In this document: piece by piece, positions 15,076 to 22,283 of the stretch
Numbering within the stretch: position 1 is the stretch's first letter
Layout of the letters: each line of letters begins with the position of its first letter
Origin: DASWJZ01 sp038211615
Lineage (GTDB): Bacteria; Pseudomonadota; Alphaproteobacteria; Rhizobiales; Afifellaceae
Length of the DNA stretch: 23,990 nt
NCBI GenBank assembly: GCA_038211615.1
Contig: JBBQVL010000070.1
Location: 1 to 23,990, forward strand
Direction: 5' to 3'
Notes under the pieces: model-generated
What the model was told of the DNA's origin: nothing
Databases searched by the model: none
What the model saw: only the letters and a program-made list of their open reading frames with translations
Program-made: the position numbers and the translations under genes

Positions 15076-15333
15076 CTCGGAAATCGTGATTCGGAGTCAC
15101 CGGGGTCTGTGCAAGGTAGCGGCATATTTCCGCATCTGTCGAACGCGCCGGTCTTTCGCCCCGGATCGCCCGCGGCGCAGCGCAAGTTAGATGTTGCGGA
15201 GGAAACTCCAATTGGCAGATATTCACGCGTCTGGTTGGCGCCTTCGCGCCGCGCCGCCAGCCTGTCCGAAGCGGTCCAGGCCAGCGCCGGAAAGCAATAA
15301 TATCAGCTCGTTCCCGTTCACCGGCAGGCTTCG
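15076..15333. promoter_or_regulatory. divergent control region between amidase and amidohydrolase operons
   Basis: The longest spacer in the window, 258 bases. It shows CCAATTGG, an 8-bp palindrome at 15208-15215, immediately preceded by GGAG-GAAA-CTCC (15198-15209), a small stem with a GAAA loop. GGCGC-CTTC-GCGCC (about 15237-15250) is a second small stem. An A/T-rich patch (AAAGCAATAATATCAGC, about 15291-15307) just before the amidohydrolase gene is the best promoter candidate for the rightward operon. No coding frame here is convincing. Confidence 0.4.
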
Positions 15334-16575
15334 ATGCATTTTGATCTCCTCGTCAAGGGCGGCCGCGTTGTCGACCCGGCGAACAAGGTGGACGGCATTC
15401 GCGATGTCGGCTTCCGCGCCGGCCGTATCGTCGCGGTGGAAGAGGGCGTCTCGTCCGAAAACGCGCGGCAGATTGTCGACGCCACCGGCGCGCTCGTCAC
15501 CCCCGGCCTGATCGATCTGCACTCGCATGTCTATTGGGGCGGGACGTCGCTCGGCGTCGATGCGGACAGCATCGCGGCGCGCAGCGGCACCACCACGTTC
15601 GTCGACGCCGGCAGCGCCGGGGCCGGAAACTTCATCGGCTTCCGGCGGCACGTCATCGAGCGATCGCGCGTCCGCATCCTTGCCTACCTGAACATATCGT
15701 TCGCGGGGATCTTCGGGTTCTCCACCAGCACGATGGTCGGGGAGTGCGAGGACATCCGGCTCTGCGATCCGCGCGAGGCCGTCCCCTGCGTGCGCGATCA
15801 CGCCGATATCATCGTCGGCATGAAGGTGCGCACCGGCCGCATCGCCGGAGGCCGCAGCGGCGTCGCGCCGCTCGACATGGCGATCGAGGCGGCGGATGCG
15901 CTGCAGCTTCCGGTGATGGCGCATATCGACTATCCGCCGCCGTCGCGCTCCGAGGTCGTGACGAGGCTTCGCCCGAACGACGTGCTGACGCATTGCTACA
16001 AGCCGTTTCCGAACAGCCCGCTGAACGGCAGCGGCCAGGTCTTCGACGTGATCCGGGAGGCGCGCGCCCGCGGCGTGTTCTTCGACATAGGTCATGGCAT
16101 GGGGTCGCTCGATTTCGACGTTGCGCGCGGCATGATCGCGAAGGGATTCCTTCCCGATGCGATCAGCAGCGACGTGCACCTCTTCTGCATCGACGGGCCG
16201 GCGTTCGATCTTCTCGTCAGCATGTCGAAGCTGCTGGTGCTCGGCATGGCGCTGGAGGAAGTGATCCGCGCGGCGACCTCGAAACCGGCGGAGATCATCG
16301 GACGCAGCGACCTCGGAACGCTCGCGCCGGGCTCGCCGGGCGACGCGGCCATCCTCCGGCTTGTGGACGGCGCGTTTCCCTATGTCGACGCGACCGGCAA
16401 GACGCTCGTCGGCGACCGGCGGCTGATCTCCGAGGGGATCGTCGTCGGCGGAGAATGGCGTCCGAACGACGGTCCCGGCCGCGTCCCGCCGCTTGAGGAC
16501 TATCATCCGCATCGGCATGCGTTCCATGCCGCGGCGGCGCGGCGGTTCTTTGGCGCCGGGCCTGGCGGAACATGA
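15334..16575 (+). CDS. binuclear metal-dependent amidohydrolase (amidohydrolase/deacetylase, COG3964 type)
   Basis: A 413-residue amidohydrolase-superfamily TIM barrel. The full metal site of the binuclear class is visible: His63 and His65 (LHSH), a bridging carboxylated-lysine candidate Lys164 (GMKVRTG), His197 (MAHID), His220 (LTHCYKP) and catalytic Asp280 (ISSDVH). The N-terminal small beta domain begins FDLLVKGGRVVDPAN. The best family match is the group of predicted deacetylases related to Agrobacterium Atu3266, reported to hydrolyse acetylated alpha-hydroxy acids; this one may cleave an N- or O-acyl group. It leads a five-gene plus-strand operon with gaps of 47, 62, 32 and 11 bases. The C-terminal tail (GPGRVPPLEDYHPHRHAF) is His-rich, which is slightly unusual. 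Confidence 0.85.
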   Translation: MHFDLLVKGGRVVDPANKVDGIRDVGFRAGRIVAVEEGVSSENARQIVDATGALVTPGLIDLHSHVYWGGTSLGVDADSIAARSGTTTFVDAGSAGAGNFIGFRRHVIERSRVRILAYLNISFAGIFGFSTSTMVGECEDIRLCDPREAVPCVRDHADIIVGMKVRTGRIAGGRSGVAPLDMAIEAADALQLPVMAHIDYPPPSRSEVVTRLRPNDVLTHCYKPFPNSPLNGSGQVFDVIREARARGVFFDIGHGMGSLDFDVARGMIAKGFLPDAISSDVHLFCIDGPAFDLLVSMSKLLVLGMALEEVIRAATSKPAEIIGRSDLGTLAPGSPGDAAILRLVDGAFPYVDATGKTLVGDRRLISEGIVVGGEWRPNDGPGRVPPLEDYHPHRHAFHAAAARRFFGAGPGGT

Positions 16576-16622
16576 CCGGAGCGACGATGACCGCGCCTCT
16601 TCATGCGAAGGCGGGCTGACCG

Positions 16623-17777
16623 ATGCCGTCGATAAACCGCGTCCACGCGTTCCACGAGGAGATGACAGCGTGGCGCCGCCATCTTCACGCGTTTCCCGAG
16701 ACGGCTTTCGAGGAGCATGAGACGTCGGCGTTCATCGCCGGGCTCCTGCGGTCGTTCGGTCTCGATGTGCACCAGGGTCTGGCCGGCACAGGCGTCGTGG
16801 CGACGCTCGAGGGCAGCCGGCCGGGGCCGAGCATCGGCCTTCGCGCGGACATGGATGCGCTCAATATCGCGGAGCAGAACGGCGTGCCGCACAGCTCGCG
16901 GCGGCCGGGGAAGATGCATGCCTGCGGGCATGACGGGCACGTGGCGATGCTGCTCGGCGCGGCGAAATACCTTTCGGAGACACGCAACTTCGGCGGAACC
17001 GTCCGCTTCATCTTCCAGCCGGCGGAAGAGAATGAAGGCGGCGGCCAAAGAATGGTCGAGGACGGGCTCTTCCAGCAGTTCCCCGTCGACGCGGTCTACG
17101 GGCTGCACAACTGGCCGGGCCAGACGTTCGGAACGGTGGCGCTGACGGCCGGGCCGCTCATGGCCGCCTTCGACGTGTTCGAGCTCAGGATCGTCGGCAG
17201 GGGCGGGCATGGCGCGCTGCCGCACGAGACGATCGATCCGGTAATTGTCGCCGGCGAGATGATCGGAGCGCTGCAGACCATCGCGAGCCGCTCCGTGCAT
17301 CCGGTCGACTCGGCAGTGGTCAGCGTCACGCAGATCCACGGCGGCGAGAGCTGGAACGTGATTCCCTCCGAGGTCGTGCTCAAGGGAACGACGCGCTCCT
17401 TCAAGGCGGGCGTGCAGGACCGGATCGAGGCACGGATGCGGGAGATTGCGCGCGGCATCTGCGACGCGCATGGCGCGACGAGCACGCTTCGCTACGAGCG
17501 TCGCTGCCCCCCGACCGTGAGCAGCGCCGCCGAGACGGAGTTTTCAGCGCGGGCGGCGGTCAAGCTGGCCGGCGCATCGAGGGTGATCCGCGATCCGATG
17601 CCGTCGATGGCGTCGGAGGACTTCGCCTGCATGTTGCGCGAGCGCCCGGGCTCATATGTCTGGCTCGGGACAGGCGGGGGACCGAGCCTCCACAATCCGG
17701 CCTACGACTTCAACGACGAGATTCTGCCGATCGGTGCGAGCTACTGGGCCTTGCTGGTGGAGACGACCCAGCCTTAG
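16623..17777 (+). CDS. M20D family amidohydrolase (N-acyl-amino acid/hippurate hydrolase type)
   Basis: A 384-residue cytoplasmic metalloenzyme that removes N-acyl groups from amino acids or peptides. The M20 pattern is complete: RRHLHAFPE (residues 18-26), GLRADMDAL (72-80), HACGHDGH (99-106) with Cys101 and His103, QPAEENEGGG (132-141) with Glu135-Glu136, His162 in LHNWPG, GRGGHGALPHETIDP in the dimerisation domain, and SEDFA plus a late His in LHNPAYDFND. The HACGHD cysteine marks the IAA-amino acid/hippurate hydrolase subgroup. The start at 16623 has only a weak ribosome binding site. Second gene of the hydrolase operon. Confidence 0.92.
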   Translation: MPSINRVHAFHEEMTAWRRHLHAFPETAFEEHETSAFIAGLLRSFGLDVHQGLAGTGVVATLEGSRPGPSIGLRADMDALNIAEQNGVPHSSRRPGKMHACGHDGHVAMLLGAAKYLSETRNFGGTVRFIFQPAEENEGGGQRMVEDGLFQQFPVDAVYGLHNWPGQTFGTVALTAGPLMAAFDVFELRIVGRGGHGALPHETIDPVIVAGEMIGALQTIASRSVHPVDSAVVSVTQIHGGESWNVIPSEVVLKGTTRSFKAGVQDRIEARMREIARGICDAHGATSTLRYERRCPPTVSSAAETEFSARAAVKLAGASRVIRDPMPSMASEDFACMLRERPGSYVWLGTGGGPSLHNPAYDFNDEILPIGASYWALLVETTQP

Positions 17778-17839
17778 CGAAGGTGCGGCCGGATGACGGC
17801 GTGGCGGGACAGGTGAAGCAGGCGGAGGGGCAGGACCGG

Positions 17840-18640
17840 ATGGCCGAAAGAGAGAGTTCAGCCGACCTGGCGAAGGGCATCGCGGGGCAGCGCGTCCTGA
17901 TCACAGCGGGAGCCGGCGGCATCGGGCTCGCCATCGCGCAACGCCTCGCGGGCCACGGCGCGCGGGTCTTCGTCTGCGACGTTGATCGGAAGGCGCTCGA
18001 CGCGTTCGGCGCAGCCTATCCAGAGGCCGGGAGATGCGAGGCCGACGTTTCCGACGACGCTTCGGTGGATCGCCTCTTCGAGGCGGTGGCGGGGAAGCTC
18101 GGCGGCCTCGACGCGCTCGTCAACAATGCCGGCATCGCCGGGCCGACCGGCGGGGTCGAGGAAATCGACCCGGCCGACTGGCGGCGCTGCCTTGAGGTCG
18201 GCCTGACCGGGCAGTTCCTCTGCGCGCGGCGCGCCGTGCCGATGCTGAAGGCGGCGGGCGGCGGCTCGATCGTCAACATGTCGTCGGCCGCCGGACGCCA
18301 CGGCTACGCGTTCCGCACGCCCTACTCGGCGGCGAAGTTCGGCGTGATCGGCTTCACCCAGAGCCTTGCCAAGGAACTCGGCCCGAGGAACATCCGCGTC
18401 AACGCGATCCTGCCCGGCGTTGTCGAGGGGCCGCGCATGGAGGGGGTCATCCGCGACCGCGCCGCGCAGCTCGGCCTTTCCTACGATGCGATGGAAAAGG
18501 AATATCTCGCGCGCGTCTCGCTCCGCCGCATGGTGAGCCCGCACGACGTGGCGGCGATGGTCGCCTTCCTGCTGAGCGACGCCGGCGCAAATATCTCCGG
18601 GCAGTCGCTCGGGGTTGACGGCAATGTCGAGACACTCTGA
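17840..18640 (+). CDS. SDR family oxidoreductase
   Basis: A 266-residue classical short-chain dehydrogenase. Cofactor motif TAGAGGIG (residues 22-29) is a variant of TGxxxGxG. Asp47 after the second strand (VCDVD) favours NAD over NADP. NNAG is at 95-98, and the catalytic Ser149, Tyr162 and Lys166 sit in SSAAGRHGYAFRTPYSAAK. The C-terminus GQSLGVDGN is typical. It probably interconverts an alcohol and a ketone; the substrate is unknown. I chose ATG 17840, with GGAGGGG 9 bases upstream, over a GTG at 17783 that adds a non-conserved tail. Third gene of the operon. Confidence 0.92.
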   Translation: MAERESSADLAKGIAGQRVLITAGAGGIGLAIAQRLAGHGARVFVCDVDRKALDAFGAAYPEAGRCEADVSDDASVDRLFEAVAGKLGGLDALVNNAGIAGPTGGVEEIDPADWRRCLEVGLTGQFLCARRAVPMLKAAGGGSIVNMSSAAGRHGYAFRTPYSAAKFGVIGFTQSLAKELGPRNIRVNAILPGVVEGPRMEGVIRDRAAQLGLSYDAMEKEYLARVSLRRMVSPHDVAAMVAFLLSDAGANISGQSLGVDGNVETL

Positions 18641-18672
18641 AGCAAGGCCCGGAAAGCAATGAGCGGAGAACA

Positions 18673-19620
18673 ATGAGCAAGGTCGCGATCATCGGATCAG
18701 GGTTCATCGGCCGCGCGTGGGCGATCACCTTCGCGCGCGCCGGCCACGACATCGCGCTCTGGGACGCCGATCCGGCAGCGCCGCAGAAGGCCATCGGCTT
18801 CATCGCCGACATCCTGCCGGAGCTTCAGGAGAACGGGCTGCTCGACAGGCTCGGGCCGGACGCGATCCTCGCCGGCATCAGGCCGGAGACCGACCTTGCC
18901 GCGGCGCTCGACGGCGCCGCCTACGTGCAGGAGAACGCGCCGGAAAGGCTCGATGTGAAGATCGCGCTGTTCGAAAAGCTCGACCGGCTGGCGCCGAAGG
19001 ACGCGGTGATCGCAAGCTCGAGTTCGGCGATCCTGCCGTCGCTGTTCACGGAGAAGCTCCCCGGCCGGCACCGCTGCCTCGTCGTGCATCCGATCAACCC
19101 GCCCTACCTGATCCCGGCGGCGGAAGTCGTGCCTGCGCCATGGACCGCGCCGGAGGTGGTGGAGCGGGCGCGCGCCTTCCTCGTCGGGGCGGGCCAGGCG
19201 CCGATCGTGATGCAGCGCGAACTCGACGGCTTCATCATGAACCGCCTGCAGGGCGCGCTGCTTGAAGAAGCATTCCGCCTCGTCGCCGACGGCTACGCCT
19301 CGGTGGAGGATATCGATGTCGGCATCCGCGAGGGATTGGCGCTCCGCTGGTCGTTCATGGGACCGTTCGAGACCATCGACCTCAACGCGCCGGGCGGCGT
19401 GCGCGACTATGTCGAGCGCTACCAGGGCATCTACGAGCACATCTTCCCGCAGATGCAGCGCCGGGTGGACTGGGCGGGCGATGTCCTGAAGACCGTCGAA
19501 GGCGAGCGGCGGAAGCGGGTGGCGGAGGGCGATCTCGGCAAGCGCCAGGCGTGGCGCGACCGGCGGCTGATGGCGCTTGCCGCGCACAAGCGCGCCGCCG
19601 ACAGGAAGATCGGGAAGTAG
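18673..19620 (+). CDS. 3-hydroxyacyl-CoA dehydrogenase family protein, lambda-crystallin/L-gulonate 3-dehydrogenase-like
   Basis: A 315-residue NAD-dependent beta-hydroxyacid dehydrogenase. The Rossmann motif is GSGFIG (residues 8-13) with Asp31/Asp33 for the ribose. Catalytic His139 and Glu151 are 12 apart as in 3-hydroxyacyl-CoA dehydrogenase, in VVHPINPPYLIP and EVVP, and Asn190 ends GFIMN. Blocks such as HPINPPYLIP, GFIMNRLQGALLEEAFRLV and SFMGPFETIDLNAPGG look closer to lambda-crystallin (L-gulonate 3-dehydrogenase) than to L-carnitine dehydrogenase, although both share the fold. It should oxidise a free beta-hydroxy acid to a beta-keto acid, which would feed the BKACE 11 bases downstream. 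Fourth gene of the operon. Confidence 0.88.
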   Translation: MSKVAIIGSGFIGRAWAITFARAGHDIALWDADPAAPQKAIGFIADILPELQENGLLDRLGPDAILAGIRPETDLAAALDGAAYVQENAPERLDVKIALFEKLDRLAPKDAVIASSSSAILPSLFTEKLPGRHRCLVVHPINPPYLIPAAEVVPAPWTAPEVVERARAFLVGAGQAPIVMQRELDGFIMNRLQGALLEEAFRLVADGYASVEDIDVGIREGLALRWSFMGPFETIDLNAPGGVRDYVERYQGIYEHIFPQMQRRVDWAGDVLKTVEGERRKRVAEGDLGKRQAWRDRRLMALAAHKRAADRKIGK

Positions 19621-19631
19621 GAGAGCGAACG

Positions 19632-20561
19632 ATGGCAGCCGCCGACAAGGTCATCATCACCTGCGCGGTGACGGGCGCGATCCATACGCCCTCGATGTCG
19701 CCCTACCTGCCGCTCACCGCCGAGGAAATCGCCGACGCGGCGATTGGCGCCGCCGAAGCGGGCGCGGCAATCGTCCACCTGCACGCGCGCAACCCGGAGA
19801 CGGGGCAGCCCGACCAGTCGCCCGAGGCCTTCCTTCCCTTCCTCAAGGTGATCAAGCAGCGGTCGGCCTGCGTGGTGAACATCACCACCGGCGGCGCGCC
19901 CACCATGGCGATCGAGGAGCGGGTGCGCCCCGCCGCGACGTTCAAGCCGGAGGTCGCCTCCCTCAACATGGGCTCGATGAACTTCGGCCTCTATCCGATG
20001 CTCGCGCGCCAGAAGACGTTCAGGCACGAATGGGAGCGGCCCTATCTCGAAGGCTCGCGCGAGCGGATCTTCAAGAACACCTTCGCCGACATCGAATACA
20101 TCCTCTCGACCTGCGCCGAGAACGGCACCCGCTTCGAGATCGAGTGCTACGACATCGGTCATCTCTACACGCTCGCCCACTTCGCCGAGCGCGGCCTCGT
20201 GAAGCCGCCGCTCTTCGTCCAGTCGGTGTTCGGCATCCTCGGCGGCATCGGCGCGCACCCCGAGGACGTGATGCACATGAAGCGCACCGCCGACCGGCTG
20301 TTCGGCGATTCCTACCGCTGGTCCGTGCTCGGCGCCGGACGAAACCAGCTTGCGATCGCCGCCGCCGCCGCGATGGGCGGCAATGTGCGGGTAGGCCTGG
20401 AGGATTCGCTCTGGATCGGCCCGGGCCAGCTCGCGCGGACCAATGCCGACCAGGTGAAGAAGGTGCGGCAGATCATCGAGGGGCTCGGCAAGGAAATCGC
20501 CACTCCCGACGAGGCGCGCGGGATCCTTGGCCTGAAGGGCGGCGACAAGGTCAATTTCTAG
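19632..20561 (+). CDS. beta-keto acid cleavage enzyme (BKACE, DUF849)
   Basis: A 309-residue zinc TIM barrel of the family once called DUF849, whose first member is 3-keto-5-aminohexanoate cleavage enzyme. These condense a beta-keto acid with acetyl-CoA and split it into acetoacetate and a new CoA thioester. The zinc ligands appear as His49 and His51 in VHLHARNP and Glu257 in VGLEDS, and Arg237 in LGAGRNQ and Glu171 in FEIECYDIGHL are conserved family positions. The presence of a beta-hydroxyacid dehydrogenase directly upstream fits a dehydrogenase-BKACE module. Substrate class cannot be read by eye; BKACE subgroups are set by pocket residues. ATG 19632 follows GGAGAGCGAACG. Last gene of the operon. 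Confidence 0.93.
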   Translation: MAAADKVIITCAVTGAIHTPSMSPYLPLTAEEIADAAIGAAEAGAAIVHLHARNPETGQPDQSPEAFLPFLKVIKQRSACVVNITTGGAPTMAIEERVRPAATFKPEVASLNMGSMNFGLYPMLARQKTFRHEWERPYLEGSRERIFKNTFADIEYILSTCAENGTRFEIECYDIGHLYTLAHFAERGLVKPPLFVQSVFGILGGIGAHPEDVMHMKRTADRLFGDSYRWSVLGAGRNQLAIAAAAAMGGNVRVGLEDSLWIGPGQLARTNADQVKKVRQIIEGLGKEIATPDEARGILGLKGGDKVNF

Positions 20562-20569
20562 AGCCGCGA

Positions 20570-20581
20570 CCGGCCGGCCGG
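20570..20581. repeat. 12-bp CCGG palindrome between convergent genes
   Basis: CCGGCCGGCCGG lies in the 24-base gap between the BKACE stop and the regulator stop. It can fold on both strands but has no T-run; it may help end transcription in both directions. Confidence 0.3.
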
Positions 20582-20585
20582 CGGG

Positions 20586-21239
20586 CTATTCTTCTTCCCG
20601 GGCGTAGGAGATCACCGAGAGAAAGCGGATCGGGAGCTTGCGCAGCTCCTCCGGCCCGTGCGGCGCGTCGGCGTCGAAGAAGAGGCTGTCGCCGGGGAGG
20701 AGCGGATAAAGCTGCCCGGCATGCCGGTAGACCACTTCGCCCTCCAGCATGTGGATGAACTCCAGCCCGGAATGCTGGAAGATCGGAAACACGTCCGACT
20801 CTTCCGTCAGCGTGATCAGGTAGGGCTCCACCACGACGCGGCCGGTGACGCCGCCGGTGTGGCCGAGGAGCTGGTACTGGTGGCCGGCGCGCGTGCCGCG
20901 CCGCTCGATGACCAGGCCCTCGCCGGCCCGCACGAAAACCGCGTCGCGGCGCTCCTCGTAGCGGCGGAAGAAGACGGTAACCGGGACGCCAAGCGCCGCG
21001 GAAAGCATTTTGAGCGTAGTGAGCGAGGGCGACGTCAGCCCGTTCTCGATCTTCGACAGCATGCCGGGCGAGAGCTTCGCCGCCGCCGCGAGATCGGCGA
21101 CGGTGATGCCGAGCTTCGCCCGAAAAGCCCGCACCTCGCGGCCGATCGAGACCTCCAGCGTATTGTCGCGCGCGCCCCCGGTCTGGTGCGGATCCTGCGC
21201 CGAGGCCGGGGCGGCGGGCCGTTTCGCCGATTGCGACAT
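20586..21239 (-). CDS. XRE family transcriptional regulator with C-terminal cupin
   Basis: A 217-residue regulator. Residues about 31-90 form an XRE-type helix-turn-helix (VRAFRAKLGITVADLAAAA, SPGMLSKIENGLTSPSL). Residues about 145-210 form a small cupin beta-barrel (SGLEFIHMLEGEVVYRHAG, LLPGDSLFFDADAPHGPEEL) that often senses a small ligand. Such XRE-cupin proteins commonly control amino acid, polyamine and amine catabolism; PuuR is one example. The N-terminal 30 residues are a flexible tail. It is transcribed away from the transport operon and converges on the catabolic operon, so it most likely controls one or both, and itself. Confidence 0.92.
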   Translation of the reverse strand: MSQSAKRPAAPASAQDPHQTGGARDNTLEVSIGREVRAFRAKLGITVADLAAAAKLSPGMLSKIENGLTSPSLTTLKMLSAALGVPVTVFFRRYEERRDAVFVRAGEGLVIERRGTRAGHQYQLLGHTGGVTGRVVVEPYLITLTEESDVFPIFQHSGLEFIHMLEGEVVYRHAGQLYPLLPGDSLFFDADAPHGPEELRKLPIRFLSVISYAREEE

Positions 21240-21328
21240 TGAACACCGTGGGTTGGAAGGATGGCGAGGATATCGGTGCGGGGAACCGCGAAGAGATATT
21301 GACAGAAAGTAAATTCTGCCTCCAGTTT

Positions 21329-21357
21329 CCTCTCAGGCAAAAGGTTTGCAGGAGAGG
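21329..21357. promoter_or_regulatory. 29-bp dyad, candidate operator of the XRE-cupin regulator
   Basis: Arms CCTCTC-AG-GCAAA (21329-21341) and TTTGC-AG-GAGAGG (21345-21357) around AGG are reverse complements at 11 of 13 positions, centred at 21343. A wider pair TGCCTC (about 21317-21322) and GAGGCA extends the symmetry. It lies in the 168-base divergent region between the regulator and the transport operon, the usual place for an operator. Confidence 0.5.
21335..21350 (+). promoter_or_regulatory. sigma-54 type -24/-12 promoter candidate for the transport operon
   Basis: AGGCAAAAGGTTTGCA matches the sigma-54 consensus TGGCAC-N5-TTGCW well: GGCA at the -24 side, TTGCA at the -12 side, with the exact GG-N10-GC spacing (GG 21336-21337, GC 21348-21349). 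Initiation would fall near 21361, about 47 bases before ATG 21408. It coincides with the dyad at 21329-21357, so the same bases could be promoter, operator or both. No enhancer-binding protein gene is present in the window. Confidence 0.4.
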
Positions 21358-21363
21358 CAACAG

Positions 21364-21385
21364 CGCGGTCCCTTCGACGACCGCG
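21364..21385 (+). other. leader hairpin before the transport operon
   Basis: CGCGGTC (21364-21370), an 8-base loop with TTCG, and GACCGCG (21379-21385) form a perfect 7-bp stem ending 22 bases before ATG 21408 and just before the GGGGGGAG ribosome binding site. It would lie at the very 5' end of a transcript starting near 21361 and may stabilise it. Confidence 0.35.
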
Positions 21386-21407
21386 TGATACGGGGGGAGA
21401 ATAAGAG

Positions 21408-21704
21408 ATGGATTCGGTCACGCACGACCCGCGCATCGACAGGATGCACGGTCAGGATCGTATCGGCGCGCTCGCCTTCGTGATCGTTCTCTGGGTCGTC
21501 ATCCTGTTTGTGATGATCCACATCTGGCCCTTCGTGGCCGACGGCACGATCCGGACCATCCTGCTGGTCTCCGGCGGTCTGGTGCTCCTCTTCAATACCG
21601 CGTCGATCGTTGCGATGCTCACGCACTACGCCGGCGACAAGCATTTCATCTACGGCCTCGATCTGAAGCATCTCGACGAGATGCGCAGACGCAAGCGGAT
21701 GTGA
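21408..21704 (+). CDS. small two-helix membrane protein, first gene of the transport operon
   Basis: A 98-residue protein I do not recognise. It starts with a charged tail (MDSVTHDPRIDRMHGQDR), has two predicted membrane helices (about residues 20-43, ALAFVIVLWVVILFVMIHIW, and 50-71, TILLVSGGLVLLFNTASIVA), and ends in a basic tail (LKHLDEMRRRKRM) likely to be cytoplasmic. GGGGGGAG lies about 9 bases before the ATG. It is 9 bases upstream of a second small membrane protein and part of a four-gene run ending in an APC permease. Codon use matches its neighbours. An accessory subunit or stabiliser of the permease is the inference. Confidence 0.8.
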   Translation: MDSVTHDPRIDRMHGQDRIGALAFVIVLWVVILFVMIHIWPFVADGTIRTILLVSGGLVLLFNTASIVAMLTHYAGDKHFIYGLDLKHLDEMRRRKRM

Positions 21705-21713
21705 GGGAGCGCC

Positions 21714-22094
21714 ATGGCTTATCAACCGCCTGCACAAAGTCTTGCCGCGCAGATCGTCGATGTCGTCGTCCTGGTCATCCTCACGGTCGGCTCGCTCTAC
21801 GTGCCGCTCTATTTCGGCCTCGCGGGAGCCGCGAAGACGCCGCATCCGATCGAGAATCCCACCTGGGAGGCGCTGAACCAGAACCCTGCCGAGCAGCAGC
21901 AATGGGCGGCGCTCGGCATCACCGATCCGGCCGCCGCGAACGACATCGTCACCGCCCGCTTCGACTACACTTTCAGCTGGACCGCACTCATCGTGATGGT
22001 GGTGATCGTGGTCGGCTACTTCGTGCTCGTCGTCAGGCTGTCCGACAAGGAATACCGCGAGGTCATCGCGGAGCGCTTCGGCGACAGACGCTAG
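21714..22094 (+). CDS. small two-helix membrane protein, second gene of the transport operon
   Basis: A 126-residue protein of no family I recognise. A first helix (about residues 14-36, IVDVVVLVILTVGSLYVPLY) is followed by a 50-residue polar, Pro/Asn/Gln-rich loop (AKTPHPIENPTWEALNQNPA), then a second helix (about 89-110, TALIVMVVIVVGYFVLVVRL) and a charged end (SDKEYREVIAERFGDRR). The loop between the helices is probably periplasmic and could contact substrate or another subunit. GAGGGAGCGCC precedes the ATG. It lies 10 bases from the next small gene, consistent with coupled translation. Confidence 0.82.
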   Translation: MAYQPPAQSLAAQIVDVVVLVILTVGSLYVPLYFGLAGAAKTPHPIENPTWEALNQNPAEQQQWAALGITDPAAANDIVTARFDYTFSWTALIVMVVIVVGYFVLVVRLSDKEYREVIAERFGDRR

Positions 22095-22104
22095 GGAGGA
22101 CGCC

Positions 22105-22272
22105 ATGGATTTCTGGAACGTGCTCGAATACGCGGCCTGGATCCTCTCCGCGATCTTCGCCGTGATCATGGTCTACGACCTGTTCCGCGTCGACACGACC
22201 TACTCGAACGACCTGCTCACCTCGTCGCGCGAAGGCGAGATCGAGCTGTCGCAGGAACGCCACGAAATCTGA
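22105..22272 (+). CDS. 55-residue single-helix membrane protein, third gene of the transport operon
   Basis: ATG 22105 to TGA 22270-22272. The peptide begins MDFWNVLEYAAWILSAIFAV, has one membrane helix (about residues 8-27) and an acidic C-terminal tail (about residues 30-55) ending ELSQERHEI. TAGGGAGGACGCC is a strong ribosome binding site just upstream. The gene is small enough to be missed by length filters, but the coding signal, spacing (10 bases before, 11 to the chosen permease start) and ribosome binding site are convincing. Unknown family; possibly a small regulatory subunit of the permease. Confidence 0.78.
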   Translation: MDFWNVLEYAAWILSAIFAVIMVYDLFRVDTTYSNDLLTSSREGEIELSQERHEI

Positions 22273-22283
22273 GGGGGATGAGG

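Noticed and set aside
13720..15300. Open frame of 526 codons on the plus strand opposite the amidase
   Set aside because: It is Arg/Gly/Ala/Asp-rich without any domain, and lies exactly antisense to an amidase with a complete catalytic triad; a GC-bias shadow.
21299..21304. TTGACA as a sigma-70 -35 box for the transport operon
   Set aside because: No acceptable -10 hexamer occurs 15-19 bases downstream (CCAGTT at 17), so I prefer the GG-N10-GC element.
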